The position numbers and the translations under genes are program-made. DNA of 36,697 nt from Bacteroidales bacterium (GTDB lineage Bacteria > Bacteroidota > Bacteroidia > Bacteroidales > UBA932), in contig JAKSKD010000017.1 of NCBI GenBank assembly GCA_024401925.1, positions 1 to 36,697 on the forward strand. The letters are read 5' to 3'. Shown here one piece after another: positions 16,176 through 23,733 of this stretch (position 1 is the first letter of the stretch; each line of letters opens with the position of its first letter). Below the pieces are notes generated by a model that was given only the letters and a program-made list of their open reading frames with translations, made no database searches and was not told the DNA's origin.

Positions 16176-17818
16176 TATCTAAAAGAAATCTCTACGCTGG
16201 ACCCGGACACAAGGTCCCTGAACACTGCATTGACATCAGAAGATTTAACCCCTGACACCTTTCCTTTGTATCCGTTCATGAAATCCTTCCCATCCGAATA
16301 CCTGAGTCTGGCAGCTTCAATCGTGCCCCGCGGCCCACTGAGGCGACGGCCGAGTTCATCGGTAAGAGCCGACTTATCAGCCTTGAGGGCGTCCTCCCGG
16401 ATATTGGTTTTCAGTGCATCTTCAACAGCAGCTTTCAAATCTACCATCAGCATCACGGGGTTCTTCGGCTCCCGGCAGGACACTGCAACAAACACCCTCT
16501 CTGAAGGGAAATATTCTATAGTCTCCTCCACGCTTATCTCCGCATCCTTGAGCGTTGCCCTCAGCCGGTTTTCCAATTCAATCCTTGCAATCTTCAGAGC
16601 CATATAACTTGCGGATGTCACCGGCATTTCTGCGGAAATCACTATATCTGCACGCTGTGTGTTCCGATTGGGAGAGTTAAGGGTAATGCTGGAATTACCT
16701 GAGCGCATTACATACTGAACCATAGGCCGGACTGAATAGGCACTGCTTGTCAGGAAACCACCGGTCGTCTGCTCGACTGTCTTCCGGGCATCAAACGGGT
16801 CCAGGTCTCCGACCAGAATGATGACGCCGTCATTCACCCGGGAAAACTGAGTGTCGAAATATTTCTCCACCCGTGAAGGGAAATCCTCCGGGAGGTTGTG
16901 CAGATATCTGAACTGGGTGTAACGGTAGTCAGGTCTCATCAGTCTGTCAGCAGACGCGGCCGGATTCACCTCATTTCCCTTTTTCTTCAACCCTTCATTA
17001 TATTGCCCGAAGGCTTTAGAATTGAGCGACCTTTCATTTGCAACAGAAGCCAATGCGACAAGAAGCGTACGGAGCTCCGACGATGGGGCAGAACCGTAAA
17101 TCTCCATATCCGAGATTGACACCTTACAATCCATACTGATTCCACGGATATTGAGAGAATGCTTGAAATCGTACCATTTCATTCCGGATATATCGAACAG
17201 TCCCAACATATCCCCGACATATGGGCCTTCCCCGGCTCCAAGTCCCGGAATTTCCGAAAAACCACCCCTTATCACAAGACTATAGCTGAAACGGCCCTTC
17301 GGCTGCGTTGACTTGCAGATAACGCGCACCTCATTCGACAAGATCCACATAACGCCTCCAGTCACCGGCTCCGTCGTCTCGGCTTTCACCTTGTTCTTCG
17401 TTCTCGTACGGAGTAAATTGAAATCGATGGCAGGAATGTCTTCCGCTTTGCTCTTACCGGAATAATCCTTCAGGAAGGCCTTGACATAATTATTGAAAAG
17501 TCCAAGTTCTTCTTCATCACTCAGCCTGTGCGATGTAAGGAACTTGTTGTATTCCGGCCTTGACGAAGCGACACTTCTTGCTCCGATATATTCCTGGAGA
17601 GAAACTCCCTGTCCGGAGATGGCTGCAAGTACGTTTTCGCGAGTGACGGCAGAACGTCCGGCACGATTATTCAGATATTCAATTCTATTTTTCGTTATGT
17701 AGTTGAGTTCCTCGGCATAAATATTGACTAAGAGATCTTCCGTAGTCTGGGCAAAAGCCGCGAAAGGCAACATAGCCAATATGAGGCAGAAAATATATAA
17801 CTTGACTTTTCCGAACAT
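16175..17818 (-). CDS. exported M16-like protein lacking the zinc motif (pseudopeptidase)
   Basis: A 547-residue protein with a Sec signal peptide (1-23, cleaved near AFA). An unassigned helical region runs to about 150, then an M16 peptidase-like region. GGVMWILSNEVRVI... and LVIRGGFSEIPGLGAGEGPYVGDML line up with the M16 N-terminal lobe, in which active enzymes have HxxEH where this protein has P199-xx-G202-D203. The zinc ligands are therefore missing and the protein is probably not a protease. Later segments (DGVIILVGDLDP..., and NTQRADIVISAEMP) fit the M16 C-terminal lobe pattern. It is coupled to DUF3109. ATG 17818 is used because a TTG at 17830 falls in the promoter. Homology is by eye. 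Confidence 0.75.
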   Translation of the reverse strand: MFGKVKLYIFCLILAMLPFAAFAQTTEDLLVNIYAEELNYITKNRIEYLNNRAGRSAVTRENVLAAISGQGVSLQEYIGARSVASSRPEYNKFLTSHRLSDEEELGLFNNYVKAFLKDYSGKSKAEDIPAIDFNLLRTRTKNKVKAETTEPVTGGVMWILSNEVRVICKSTQPKGRFSYSLVIRGGFSEIPGLGAGEGPYVGDMLGLFDISGMKWYDFKHSLNIRGISMDCKVSISDMEIYGSAPSSELRTLLVALASVANERSLNSKAFGQYNEGLKKKGNEVNPAASADRLMRPDYRYTQFRYLHNLPEDFPSRVEKYFDTQFSRVNDGVIILVGDLDPFDARKTVEQTTGGFLTSSAYSVRPMVQYVMRSGNSSITLNSPNRNTQRADIVISAEMPVTSASYMALKIARIELENRLRATLKDAEISVEETIEYFPSERVFVAVSCREPKNPVMLMVDLKAAVEDALKTNIREDALKADKSALTDELGRRLSGPRGTIEAARLRYSDGKDFMNGYKGKVSGVKSSDVNAVFRDLVSGSSVEISFR

Positions 17819-17827
17819 AACTATGGA

Positions 17828-17835
17828 CAAAAATA
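17828..17835 (-). promoter_or_regulatory. -7 box of the M16-like/DUF3109 operon
   Basis: TATTTTTG on the minus strand matches TAnnTTTG and ends 9 bases before the ATG at 17818. It lies 13 bases from the divergent -7 box at 17849, so the two promoters overlap. Confidence 0.6.
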
Positions 17836-17848
17836 AAAAATAAATTAC

Positions 17849-17856
17849 TAATTTTG
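17849..17856 (+). promoter_or_regulatory. -7 box of the TPR protein/U32 operon
   Basis: TAATTTTG matches the consensus. It gives a leader of roughly 35-40 bases before ATG 17899 with no evident structure. Confidence 0.6.
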
Positions 17857-17898
17857 TTTTCCACGCTTCAATGCAAACAAACTAAAATCAATATTATT

Positions 17899-18834
17899 AT
17901 GAAGAAAATCGTTCTTACACTAATTGCAGTGGCACTTTCTGCAAGTTTTGCATTTGCACAGGACCTTGCACAGGCAACGGAAACCTACAACAATGGTGCT
18001 AACTCGCTTTCTGCCGGAGATAAAAATGCGGCTCTCGAGTATTTCCAAAAAGCTCTTACCTTAGCTACAGCTTGCGGAGAGGACGGAGCTGAACTTGTTG
18101 ATAATATCAAGAATGTAATTCCAAACCTTACACTTTCCATTGCGAAAGACTTCGTAAAGGAATCAAAATTCGATGAGGCTGTTGCTCAGATTGAAAAAGC
18201 TGTCGCAGTTGCAAAGGAATTTGGTGCTGACGAGATTGTGGCAGAAGCTGAAACACTCGGACCACAGGTTCTTATGTCAAAAGCAAGCTCACTTTTCTCT
18301 GCAAAGGATTTCGCAAATGCCGCTGAAGCATTCAAGGCAGTTCTCGCAAGCGACCCTACCAATGCTGCCGCAGCCCTTCGTCTCGGCCAGTCATTGAACA
18401 GCCTTGGCGACAAGGATGGTGCAATCGCGGCTCTTGAGCAGGCCGCAGCAAACGGACAGGAGGCAAATGCCAACAAACTACTCTCTACAGTATATCTTCA
18501 GAAGGCACAGGCCTCTCTCAAGGCAAAGAATTTCGCCCAGGTTATCGAGGCTGCTGAAAAGGCCAATGAATATAACGAGAGCGCAAATGCATACAAGCTC
18601 GCAGCAAGCGCCGCAAGCCAGCTTAAAGATAATGCAAAAGCAATCTCATTCTATGAGAAATATGTTGAGCTTGCACCTAATGCGAAGGATGCCAGTGGCG
18701 TGAAATTCACTATCGCAGCCCTCTATCAGCAGGCAGGCAACAAGGCAAAGGCTCTTGAATTCTACCAGAAGGTTGCTTCTGACGCAACATACGGAGCACA
18801 GGCTAAGCAGCAGATTGACGCTCTCAACAAGTAA
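17899..18834 (+). CDS. exported tetratricopeptide repeat protein
   Basis: A 311-residue protein with a cleavable signal peptide (about 1-21, ending AFAQ). The rest is Ala/Lys/Glu-rich helical repeats. At least five TPR-like units can be traced, for example around NGANSLSAGDKNAALEYFQKAL, ASSLFSAKDFANAAEAF, LGQSLNSLGDKDGAIAALEQA and YEKYVELAPNAKDA. Such repeats mount protein-protein contacts in the periplasm. No enzymatic domain is present. The upstream TTG at 17854 lies in the -7 box, so ATG 17899 is the start. Its stop overlaps the next ATG by one base (TAATG). Confidence 0.88.
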   Translation: MKKIVLTLIAVALSASFAFAQDLAQATETYNNGANSLSAGDKNAALEYFQKALTLATACGEDGAELVDNIKNVIPNLTLSIAKDFVKESKFDEAVAQIEKAVAVAKEFGADEIVAEAETLGPQVLMSKASSLFSAKDFANAAEAFKAVLASDPTNAAAALRLGQSLNSLGDKDGAIAALEQAAANGQEANANKLLSTVYLQKAQASLKAKNFAQVIEAAEKANEYNESANAYKLAASAASQLKDNAKAISFYEKYVELAPNAKDASGVKFTIAALYQQAGNKAKALEFYQKVASDATYGAQAKQQIDALNK

Positions 18835-20600
18835 TGAAGACTCTTGAACTTCTTGCTCCTGCAAGGAATACAGACATCGGCATCGCAGCGATTGATTGCG
18901 GTGCCGATGCCGTATATATAGCAGGTCCCGGATTCGGGGCACGCAAGGCCGCCGGAAATCCGATTGACGATATCCGGAGGCTATGCGAATATGCCCACCG
19001 GTTCGGGGTGAAAATCTTCCTCACAGTCAATACGATAATATATGAGGATGAAGTACAGGAAGTTCACAATCTGATGCTTGAGGCACAGGACGCCGGAGTT
19101 GATGCTTTCATCGTACAGGATCCGCTTATCACAGGATTCAAGGATATCAATGTCCCGCTCCACGCATCCACGCAATGCTCTATCCGAACTCCTGAACGGG
19201 CACGGGAACTGGAGGCACTCGGTTTTGAAAGGCTTGTACTGGAAAGGGAACTTTCAATTGAACAAATCAGGAAAATACGGGAAGCCGTTTCCTGCGAACT
19301 TGAGGTATTCGTGCACGGGGCACTCTGCGTATGCTACAGTGGGAAATGCAACCTGTCCGAGCACATTGACGGCAGAAGTGCCAACAGAGGTGAATGCATA
19401 CAGGCCTGCCGCTCGCTCTACAACCTCGAAGACGCAAACGGGAAAGTACTTGTCGAAAACAAGGCACTGCTTTCTTTGAAAGACCTCAGGCTCAAAGAGA
19501 GACTTGAAGATCTTGCCGGGCTCGACATAATTTCCTTCAAAATCGAAGGCCGCCTCAAGAATGCATCATATGTCAGAAATGTCGTCCGGGAATATTCTTT
19601 GGCGCTGGACCGTCTGATTGAGCAGCACCCGGGAAAATACCGCAGAGCCTCATTCGGAAAAGTGTCCGGGGGATTTACCCCTGATTCCACAAAAACATTC
19701 AACAGAGGCTACACAGAGCTGTTCCTAGACGGAGAAAGAGGCAGGTGGTCATCGATGGATGCGCCGAAATCTATGGGCGAAATGATAGGGAAAGTCCTCT
19801 CGATTCGCAATGCAGGCCAGTCTGACTGTGAAATAGAAGTGGCTCCATACAACAAGGGTTTGCAACTCAGCAACGGAGACGGATTCGCATTCCTTTCAGG
19901 GAAAGAGATTGTCGGATTCCGCGGAGATGTCTGTAGCGGAAGCCGTATCAGATGTAAAAAAATACAGGATTTAGGAATTGGAGACGCCCTGTTCAGAAAC
20001 ATTAATGCGGCTTTCGAGAAACAAATGGATGCTAATCCTTGCAAGAGAGAAATCACCGCAACCGTATCATTATCCGTCAAGGACGGGTACACCATAATCG
20101 CGGAAGCCAAGGGAGATGACGGAAAAACAGCAACACTCTCCATTCCTGCCGGGCAAACAACGGCAGAGAACAGAGAGCGGATGCTCAGCCTCCTTGAAAA
20201 TCAGCTGTCAAAGAAAGCCGGTATCTATTCCTTTAGTTTGAAGGCTGTAAATATTGATACTACTGACGGCACTATTCCATTCATAAGCACAGCCGGGATC
20301 AATTCCATCCGCAGGGAACTGGCATCAAAACTTGAATCCATCGCTGCGGAAAGGCAGTTCCGGAAATGCTTCCCATCCGTTGACGTAATCGGCCCGTCTT
20401 CCGACTGGTATGAACTGACCCACGACAGAAATGCTGAACTTATGAGGAGCAAATACTGTATCCGATTCGAACTTGGCCTTTGTCCGACAAAGCAGAAGGC
20501 AAGAGAGAGCGGCCCTCTTTTCATAACTAACAATGGAAGGAAACTGGCGCTGGGATTCGACTGCCGGAACTGCGAAATGACCGTCAGGGAAGTCATCTGA
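18834..20600 (+). CDS. U32-family protein, likely RNA hydroxylation (RlhA/TrhP-like)
   Basis: A 588-residue peptidase U32 family protein. The N-terminal barrel begins ELLAPARNTDIGIAAIDCGADAVY. The U32 signature EVFVHGALCVCYSGKCNLS is complete, followed by the Cys-rich ANRGECIQACR. A C-terminal extension from about residue 330 fits the DUF3656-bearing branch, and the final residues carry another CxxC (CRNC). Family members RlhA and TrhP in E. coli make 5-hydroxycytidine in 23S rRNA and 5-hydroxyuridine in tRNA using prephenate; older annotation as collagenase is probably wrong. The four conserved Cys may hold an iron-sulfur cluster. It is coupled to the TPR gene and overlaps the convergent lipoprotein gene by 8 bases. 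Confidence 0.88.
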   Translation: MKTLELLAPARNTDIGIAAIDCGADAVYIAGPGFGARKAAGNPIDDIRRLCEYAHRFGVKIFLTVNTIIYEDEVQEVHNLMLEAQDAGVDAFIVQDPLITGFKDINVPLHASTQCSIRTPERARELEALGFERLVLERELSIEQIRKIREAVSCELEVFVHGALCVCYSGKCNLSEHIDGRSANRGECIQACRSLYNLEDANGKVLVENKALLSLKDLRLKERLEDLAGLDIISFKIEGRLKNASYVRNVVREYSLALDRLIEQHPGKYRRASFGKVSGGFTPDSTKTFNRGYTELFLDGERGRWSSMDAPKSMGEMIGKVLSIRNAGQSDCEIEVAPYNKGLQLSNGDGFAFLSGKEIVGFRGDVCSGSRIRCKKIQDLGIGDALFRNINAAFEKQMDANPCKREITATVSLSVKDGYTIIAEAKGDDGKTATLSIPAGQTTAENRERMLSLLENQLSKKAGIYSFSLKAVNIDTTDGTIPFISTAGINSIRRELASKLESIAAERQFRKCFPSVDVIGPSSDWYELTHDRNAELMRSKYCIRFELGLCPTKQKARESGPLFITNNGRKLALGFDCRNCEMTVREVI

Positions 20601-21777
20601 TTTCGAACATCAGTTCGACATCCCCGAATTTCTCATACTTTCCGTTGTACTTCTCAAGATACTCACGGGCAAGGGATCCCCGCCAAACAATATCATCCTT
20701 ATCTTTATACGGTATGTCAAGGTCGAACCCATAACTTTTTGACATCACCTTGACTGTTGCCGAACACTTCCAATTCGTCGTGATACCACCATCATCTTCT
20801 GTGATGAGAAAAGCATAGTCCTCCATCTGATCCGTCCAGTTGGAGACAACGATAGTGTTGAACGGGACAGGTTTATCTTTCTGTCCCCGTCTTACCACTA
20901 CCATAAAATCCGTGACCGAAGGCTGATAATTCCGCATTTCTTCCTCAGTTTTAGCTTTAAATCCATTTACGCCGCCCATTTTGATGAAGAATTCAGATGC
21001 TCCACCGAACCAGGAATCATAATTTCTCTTCATTATAAACTGCTTGAGGATGAGTGTATGGAAGCCGGATGATGCCTTTGTAGATACGTCTATCTCTCCT
21101 CCTCGGCCCCAATCGGGATCTTCTTTCCGTCTCATTTCAAGGGATTTGTATGAACTGTCATCATTCCTGTTGATTACCCATACCGGTCTCTTTTCCGCCA
21201 TAGCCTCATCCACTTCTACTTCTATTACATCCCGGGACCCGTCGGGGTTCAGGACGATTTCATAACCTTTATTGGTGGAAGATGAGTTCTCCGGGTCAAA
21301 AGTCAGAATCGGAAGAGTCTGGCCATTCCAATTCTCAGAATAAGGCCAATATATCTGAGTGCCGGAGCCGATCAACTTTTCAATATACTCCTCCACGGAT
21401 CGAGCATCGCTTAACCCGGCTTTCGTCCGGAATTTGGATTCAAGTTGACTGCGTATCAGTTCTCTCATTGGACAACTGTAGGTTGAGGCTTTGGTCCCGG
21501 AGACATCCCCGACTCCGTTACCCGGGCTGTTAAACAAATCCTTCATCAGATATTCCTCATCATAGCCGTTTTCGGATGATGAGCAGACTGCATTATGGAC
21601 CTCACGCAGCTGTTCCTGCTGCATCGGTAAGTCGGCAATAAGCCTTGCCACTTCCGGAAGCGGGCATTCGGAAACAGGTTCATTTTCTTCTGAAAATTCC
21701 GGTTCGGTTTGGAAAGAGTCACACGAAACGGCAAGGACCGATACAGCCACTATTGCCAGGCATTTTGATATCTTCAT
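20593..21777 (-). CDS. lipoprotein of unknown function
   Basis: A 394-residue protein with a type II signal peptide and lipobox AVSC (Cys19). An acidic linker (PEFSEENEPVSECPLPE) follows, which could act as a surface-export signal in Bacteroidota. The body is hydrophilic, rich in charged and aromatic residues, with no repeat or catalytic motif that I recognise. A segment around 240-330 (FHTLILKQFIMKRNYDSWFGGASEFFIKMGG...) may form a beta-rich C2-like or immunoglobulin-like domain, but this is a guess. It is a single gene. No clear -7 box is visible in the 102-base gap upstream (21778-21879). Confidence 0.75.
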   Translation of the reverse strand: MKISKCLAIVAVSVLAVSCDSFQTEPEFSEENEPVSECPLPEVARLIADLPMQQEQLREVHNAVCSSSENGYDEEYLMKDLFNSPGNGVGDVSGTKASTYSCPMRELIRSQLESKFRTKAGLSDARSVEEYIEKLIGSGTQIYWPYSENWNGQTLPILTFDPENSSSTNKGYEIVLNPDGSRDVIEVEVDEAMAEKRPVWVINRNDDSSYKSLEMRRKEDPDWGRGGEIDVSTKASSGFHTLILKQFIMKRNYDSWFGGASEFFIKMGGVNGFKAKTEEEMRNYQPSVTDFMVVVRRGQKDKPVPFNTIVVSNWTDQMEDYAFLITEDDGGITTNWKCSATVKVMSKSYGFDLDIPYKDKDDIVWRGSLAREYLEKYNGKYEKFGDVELMFEIR

Positions 21778-21879
21778 AATTCATTCTCCTTTACAATGGC
21801 AAAGAGAACGAATAACATCAGTATTGGCAAAAAGGAAACAAATAAAATTGAAAATCAGCAATAGACAGCTTTCTGAGGT

Positions 21880-22716
21880 TTATTTTCTGAAAGTGACGAA
21901 GCGATTTTTTCCAAAAATATCCACAACAGCCTGTACATCAATGAATCCGGCAGTTCTGAACAACTCAATCGTTTCTTTTCCGAACCTTTCGTTTATCTCC
22001 ACCGCCCCGAACCCACCATCATTCAAAAGTTCAGTTGCCCAAGCCGCAACTGCATAATAGAAGCGCAACGGATCCTCGTCCGGCACAAAAAGCGCCAGTC
22101 CGGGTTCGTAATCAAGGACATTGTTCCTCATATCAAGCTTTTCCCCGTTCAGGATATATGGAGGATTGGACACAATCACATCGAATTTTCCCATCCTTTC
22201 ATCAGAAGGACCCAATATGTCACCTTCGACAAAATGCACTCGGCTGTCGGAATATTGATTTTCGGCCACATCCAAAGCATCCCGGGAGATATCAATACCC
22301 ACTATTTCAGAAGCTTCAGACTCAAACGCAAGGCTCCAAGCAATACAGCCCGAGCCTGTACAGAGATCAAGCACACGATTTCCGGGTTGGATTTTCCCAA
22401 GAACAAGTTCCACCAGTTCTTCCGTCTCCGGGCGCGGAATCAAAACCCTCCGGTCAACCTTGAAATCCCGTCCACGGAAACAGGTCTTTCCTAAGACATA
22501 TTGGACCGGTTCTCCTCCCACAAGCCGCTCCATATCGCTTTTCAGAATATCGGCAAAGGATAAGGGCAGCTCGAATGATGGTTCGACGATATGAGTATAA
22601 CGTTGTGTGCCAAGTCTCCCGCAGCAAAGCAGGAGCATAATATTCCTTGCCTCTTCGGCCGGATACAAAGACTGCAGTAAAGCAGTCCCGCTGTCGATGA
22701 ATCCGGCCAGAAGCAT
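21880..22716 (-). CDS. prmC: release factor glutamine N5-methyltransferase
   Basis: A 278-residue SAM-dependent enzyme that methylates the GGQ glutamine of RF1 and RF2, raising termination efficiency. A helical N-terminal substrate domain is followed by the Rossmann domain. Motifs visible are RPETEELVE (95-103), VLDLCTGSGCIAWSLA (SAM site, about 115-130), GIDISRDAL, and the catalytic NPPY (184-187). It is the last gene of ponA-ddl-prmC, and its start shares one base with the ddl stop. Confidence 0.95.
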   Translation of the reverse strand: MLLAGFIDSGTALLQSLYPAEEARNIMLLLCCGRLGTQRYTHIVEPSFELPLSFADILKSDMERLVGGEPVQYVLGKTCFRGRDFKVDRRVLIPRPETEELVELVLGKIQPGNRVLDLCTGSGCIAWSLAFESEASEIVGIDISRDALDVAENQYSDSRVHFVEGDILGPSDERMGKFDVIVSNPPYILNGEKLDMRNNVLDYEPGLALFVPDEDPLRFYYAVAAWATELLNDGGFGAVEINERFGKETIELFRTAGFIDVQAVVDIFGKNRFVTFRK

Positions 22717-23732
22717 TAAGCGTTCTCTATGATTGCAGTAAGAAAATCAGTGATTTCCATCCCGGCCGCGCGAACCATTTTAGGCACAAGAGATGCGCTG
22801 GTCATTCCCGGAATAGTGTTCACTTCGAGGAAATACAAACCCTCCTCTGATGAAATATAGTCAATTCTAACGACTCCGCTACATCCAAGTTTACTATACA
22901 GCTTTACAGTAGTCTCCTGGACTTTTGCAGCAAGTTCATCAGGAATCTCAGCCGGACAAACTTCCTTGCTCAGGCCGTTGTATTTGGCATCATAGTCAAA
23001 ATAATCGTTCTCGGAGATGATTTCAATCACAGGAAGAGCACGGACAGTCTTTCCGTCAAAGAATGCCGCACAAGTCAGCTCCCGCCCGGATATACCCTGC
23101 TCGACAATTACAGTTCCGCCTTCGTTAAATGCATAATTCACAGCATCAGCAATTCCGGAAGCATCATTGACCTTTGTGATTCCGAAACTTGAACCTCCAT
23201 TGGTAGGTTTTACAAAAACCGGGAATTTCAGAGTCTTCACAACCTTTTTTGCGAACGCATCTACATCTTCACCGTAACGGATGAATGCATCAGGTGCAAA
23301 ATGAACAAAGTCCGCATCGTGGAGGTAGCTCTTGCACGAATATTTGTCAAAAGCCACACTGGAGACGAAAGAGCTGCACGTACTGTGAGGGATATCAAGC
23401 ATTTCAAGATAGCCTTGAAGCTGCCCTGTCTCGCCAGGTGCCCCATGCTGCATAATGTACGCAAAATCGAATCTGATTTTCTCTCCGTAAATGCTGACAG
23501 AAAAATCAGTTTTGTCAATTTCGGGTCTTGAACCCTCAGGGAAAGTCACTCTCATTGAATTTTTCTTCCTATAGGCCACAAGAGACCACTTTCCGAATCT
23601 CGCGAAAATCTGATAAACATCATATTTCGTATCATCAATCCTGGAAGCCGTAAACTCCCCGCTGCGGCACGCAACTTCCCACTCTGAGGAATCACTGCCA
23701 TAAATAACTGCAATAGATTTATACTTCGACAT
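22716..23732 (-). CDS. ddl: D-alanine--D-alanine ligase
   Basis: A 338-residue ATP-grasp enzyme that joins two D-Ala for the peptidoglycan stem peptide. The N-terminal lobe carries IAVIYGSDSSEWEVACRSG and the HGAPGETGQLQGYLEMLDIPHS region. The ATP-grasp lobes carry FVKPTNGGSSFGI, EQGISGRELTCA and FLEVNTIPGMTSASLVPKM. ATG 23732 is used, one base after the ponA stop; a longer frame would run into ponA. Placed between a PBP1 gene and prmC, it fits a cell-wall unit. Confidence 0.95.
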   Translation of the reverse strand: MSKYKSIAVIYGSDSSEWEVACRSGEFTASRIDDTKYDVYQIFARFGKWSLVAYRKKNSMRVTFPEGSRPEIDKTDFSVSIYGEKIRFDFAYIMQHGAPGETGQLQGYLEMLDIPHSTCSSFVSSVAFDKYSCKSYLHDADFVHFAPDAFIRYGEDVDAFAKKVVKTLKFPVFVKPTNGGSSFGITKVNDASGIADAVNYAFNEGGTVIVEQGISGRELTCAAFFDGKTVRALPVIEIISENDYFDYDAKYNGLSKEVCPAEIPDELAAKVQETTVKLYSKLGCSGVVRIDYISSEEGLYFLEVNTIPGMTSASLVPKMVRAAGMEITDFLTAIIENA

Positions 23733-23733
23733 A

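Noticed and set aside
18834-20600. Annotation of the U32 protein as a secreted collagenase
   Set aside because: No signal peptide, and the sequence matches the branch with RNA-modification roles.
20593-21777. Assigning the lipoprotein to a SusD-like or polysaccharide-utilisation role
   Set aside because: No SusC partner, no TPR-like SusD helices and no glycan genes nearby.
21796-21864. 22-codon Lys/Asn-rich frame upstream of the lipoprotein gene on the plus strand
   Set aside because: No -7 box, composition typical of A-rich intergenic DNA, and opposite direction to both neighbours.
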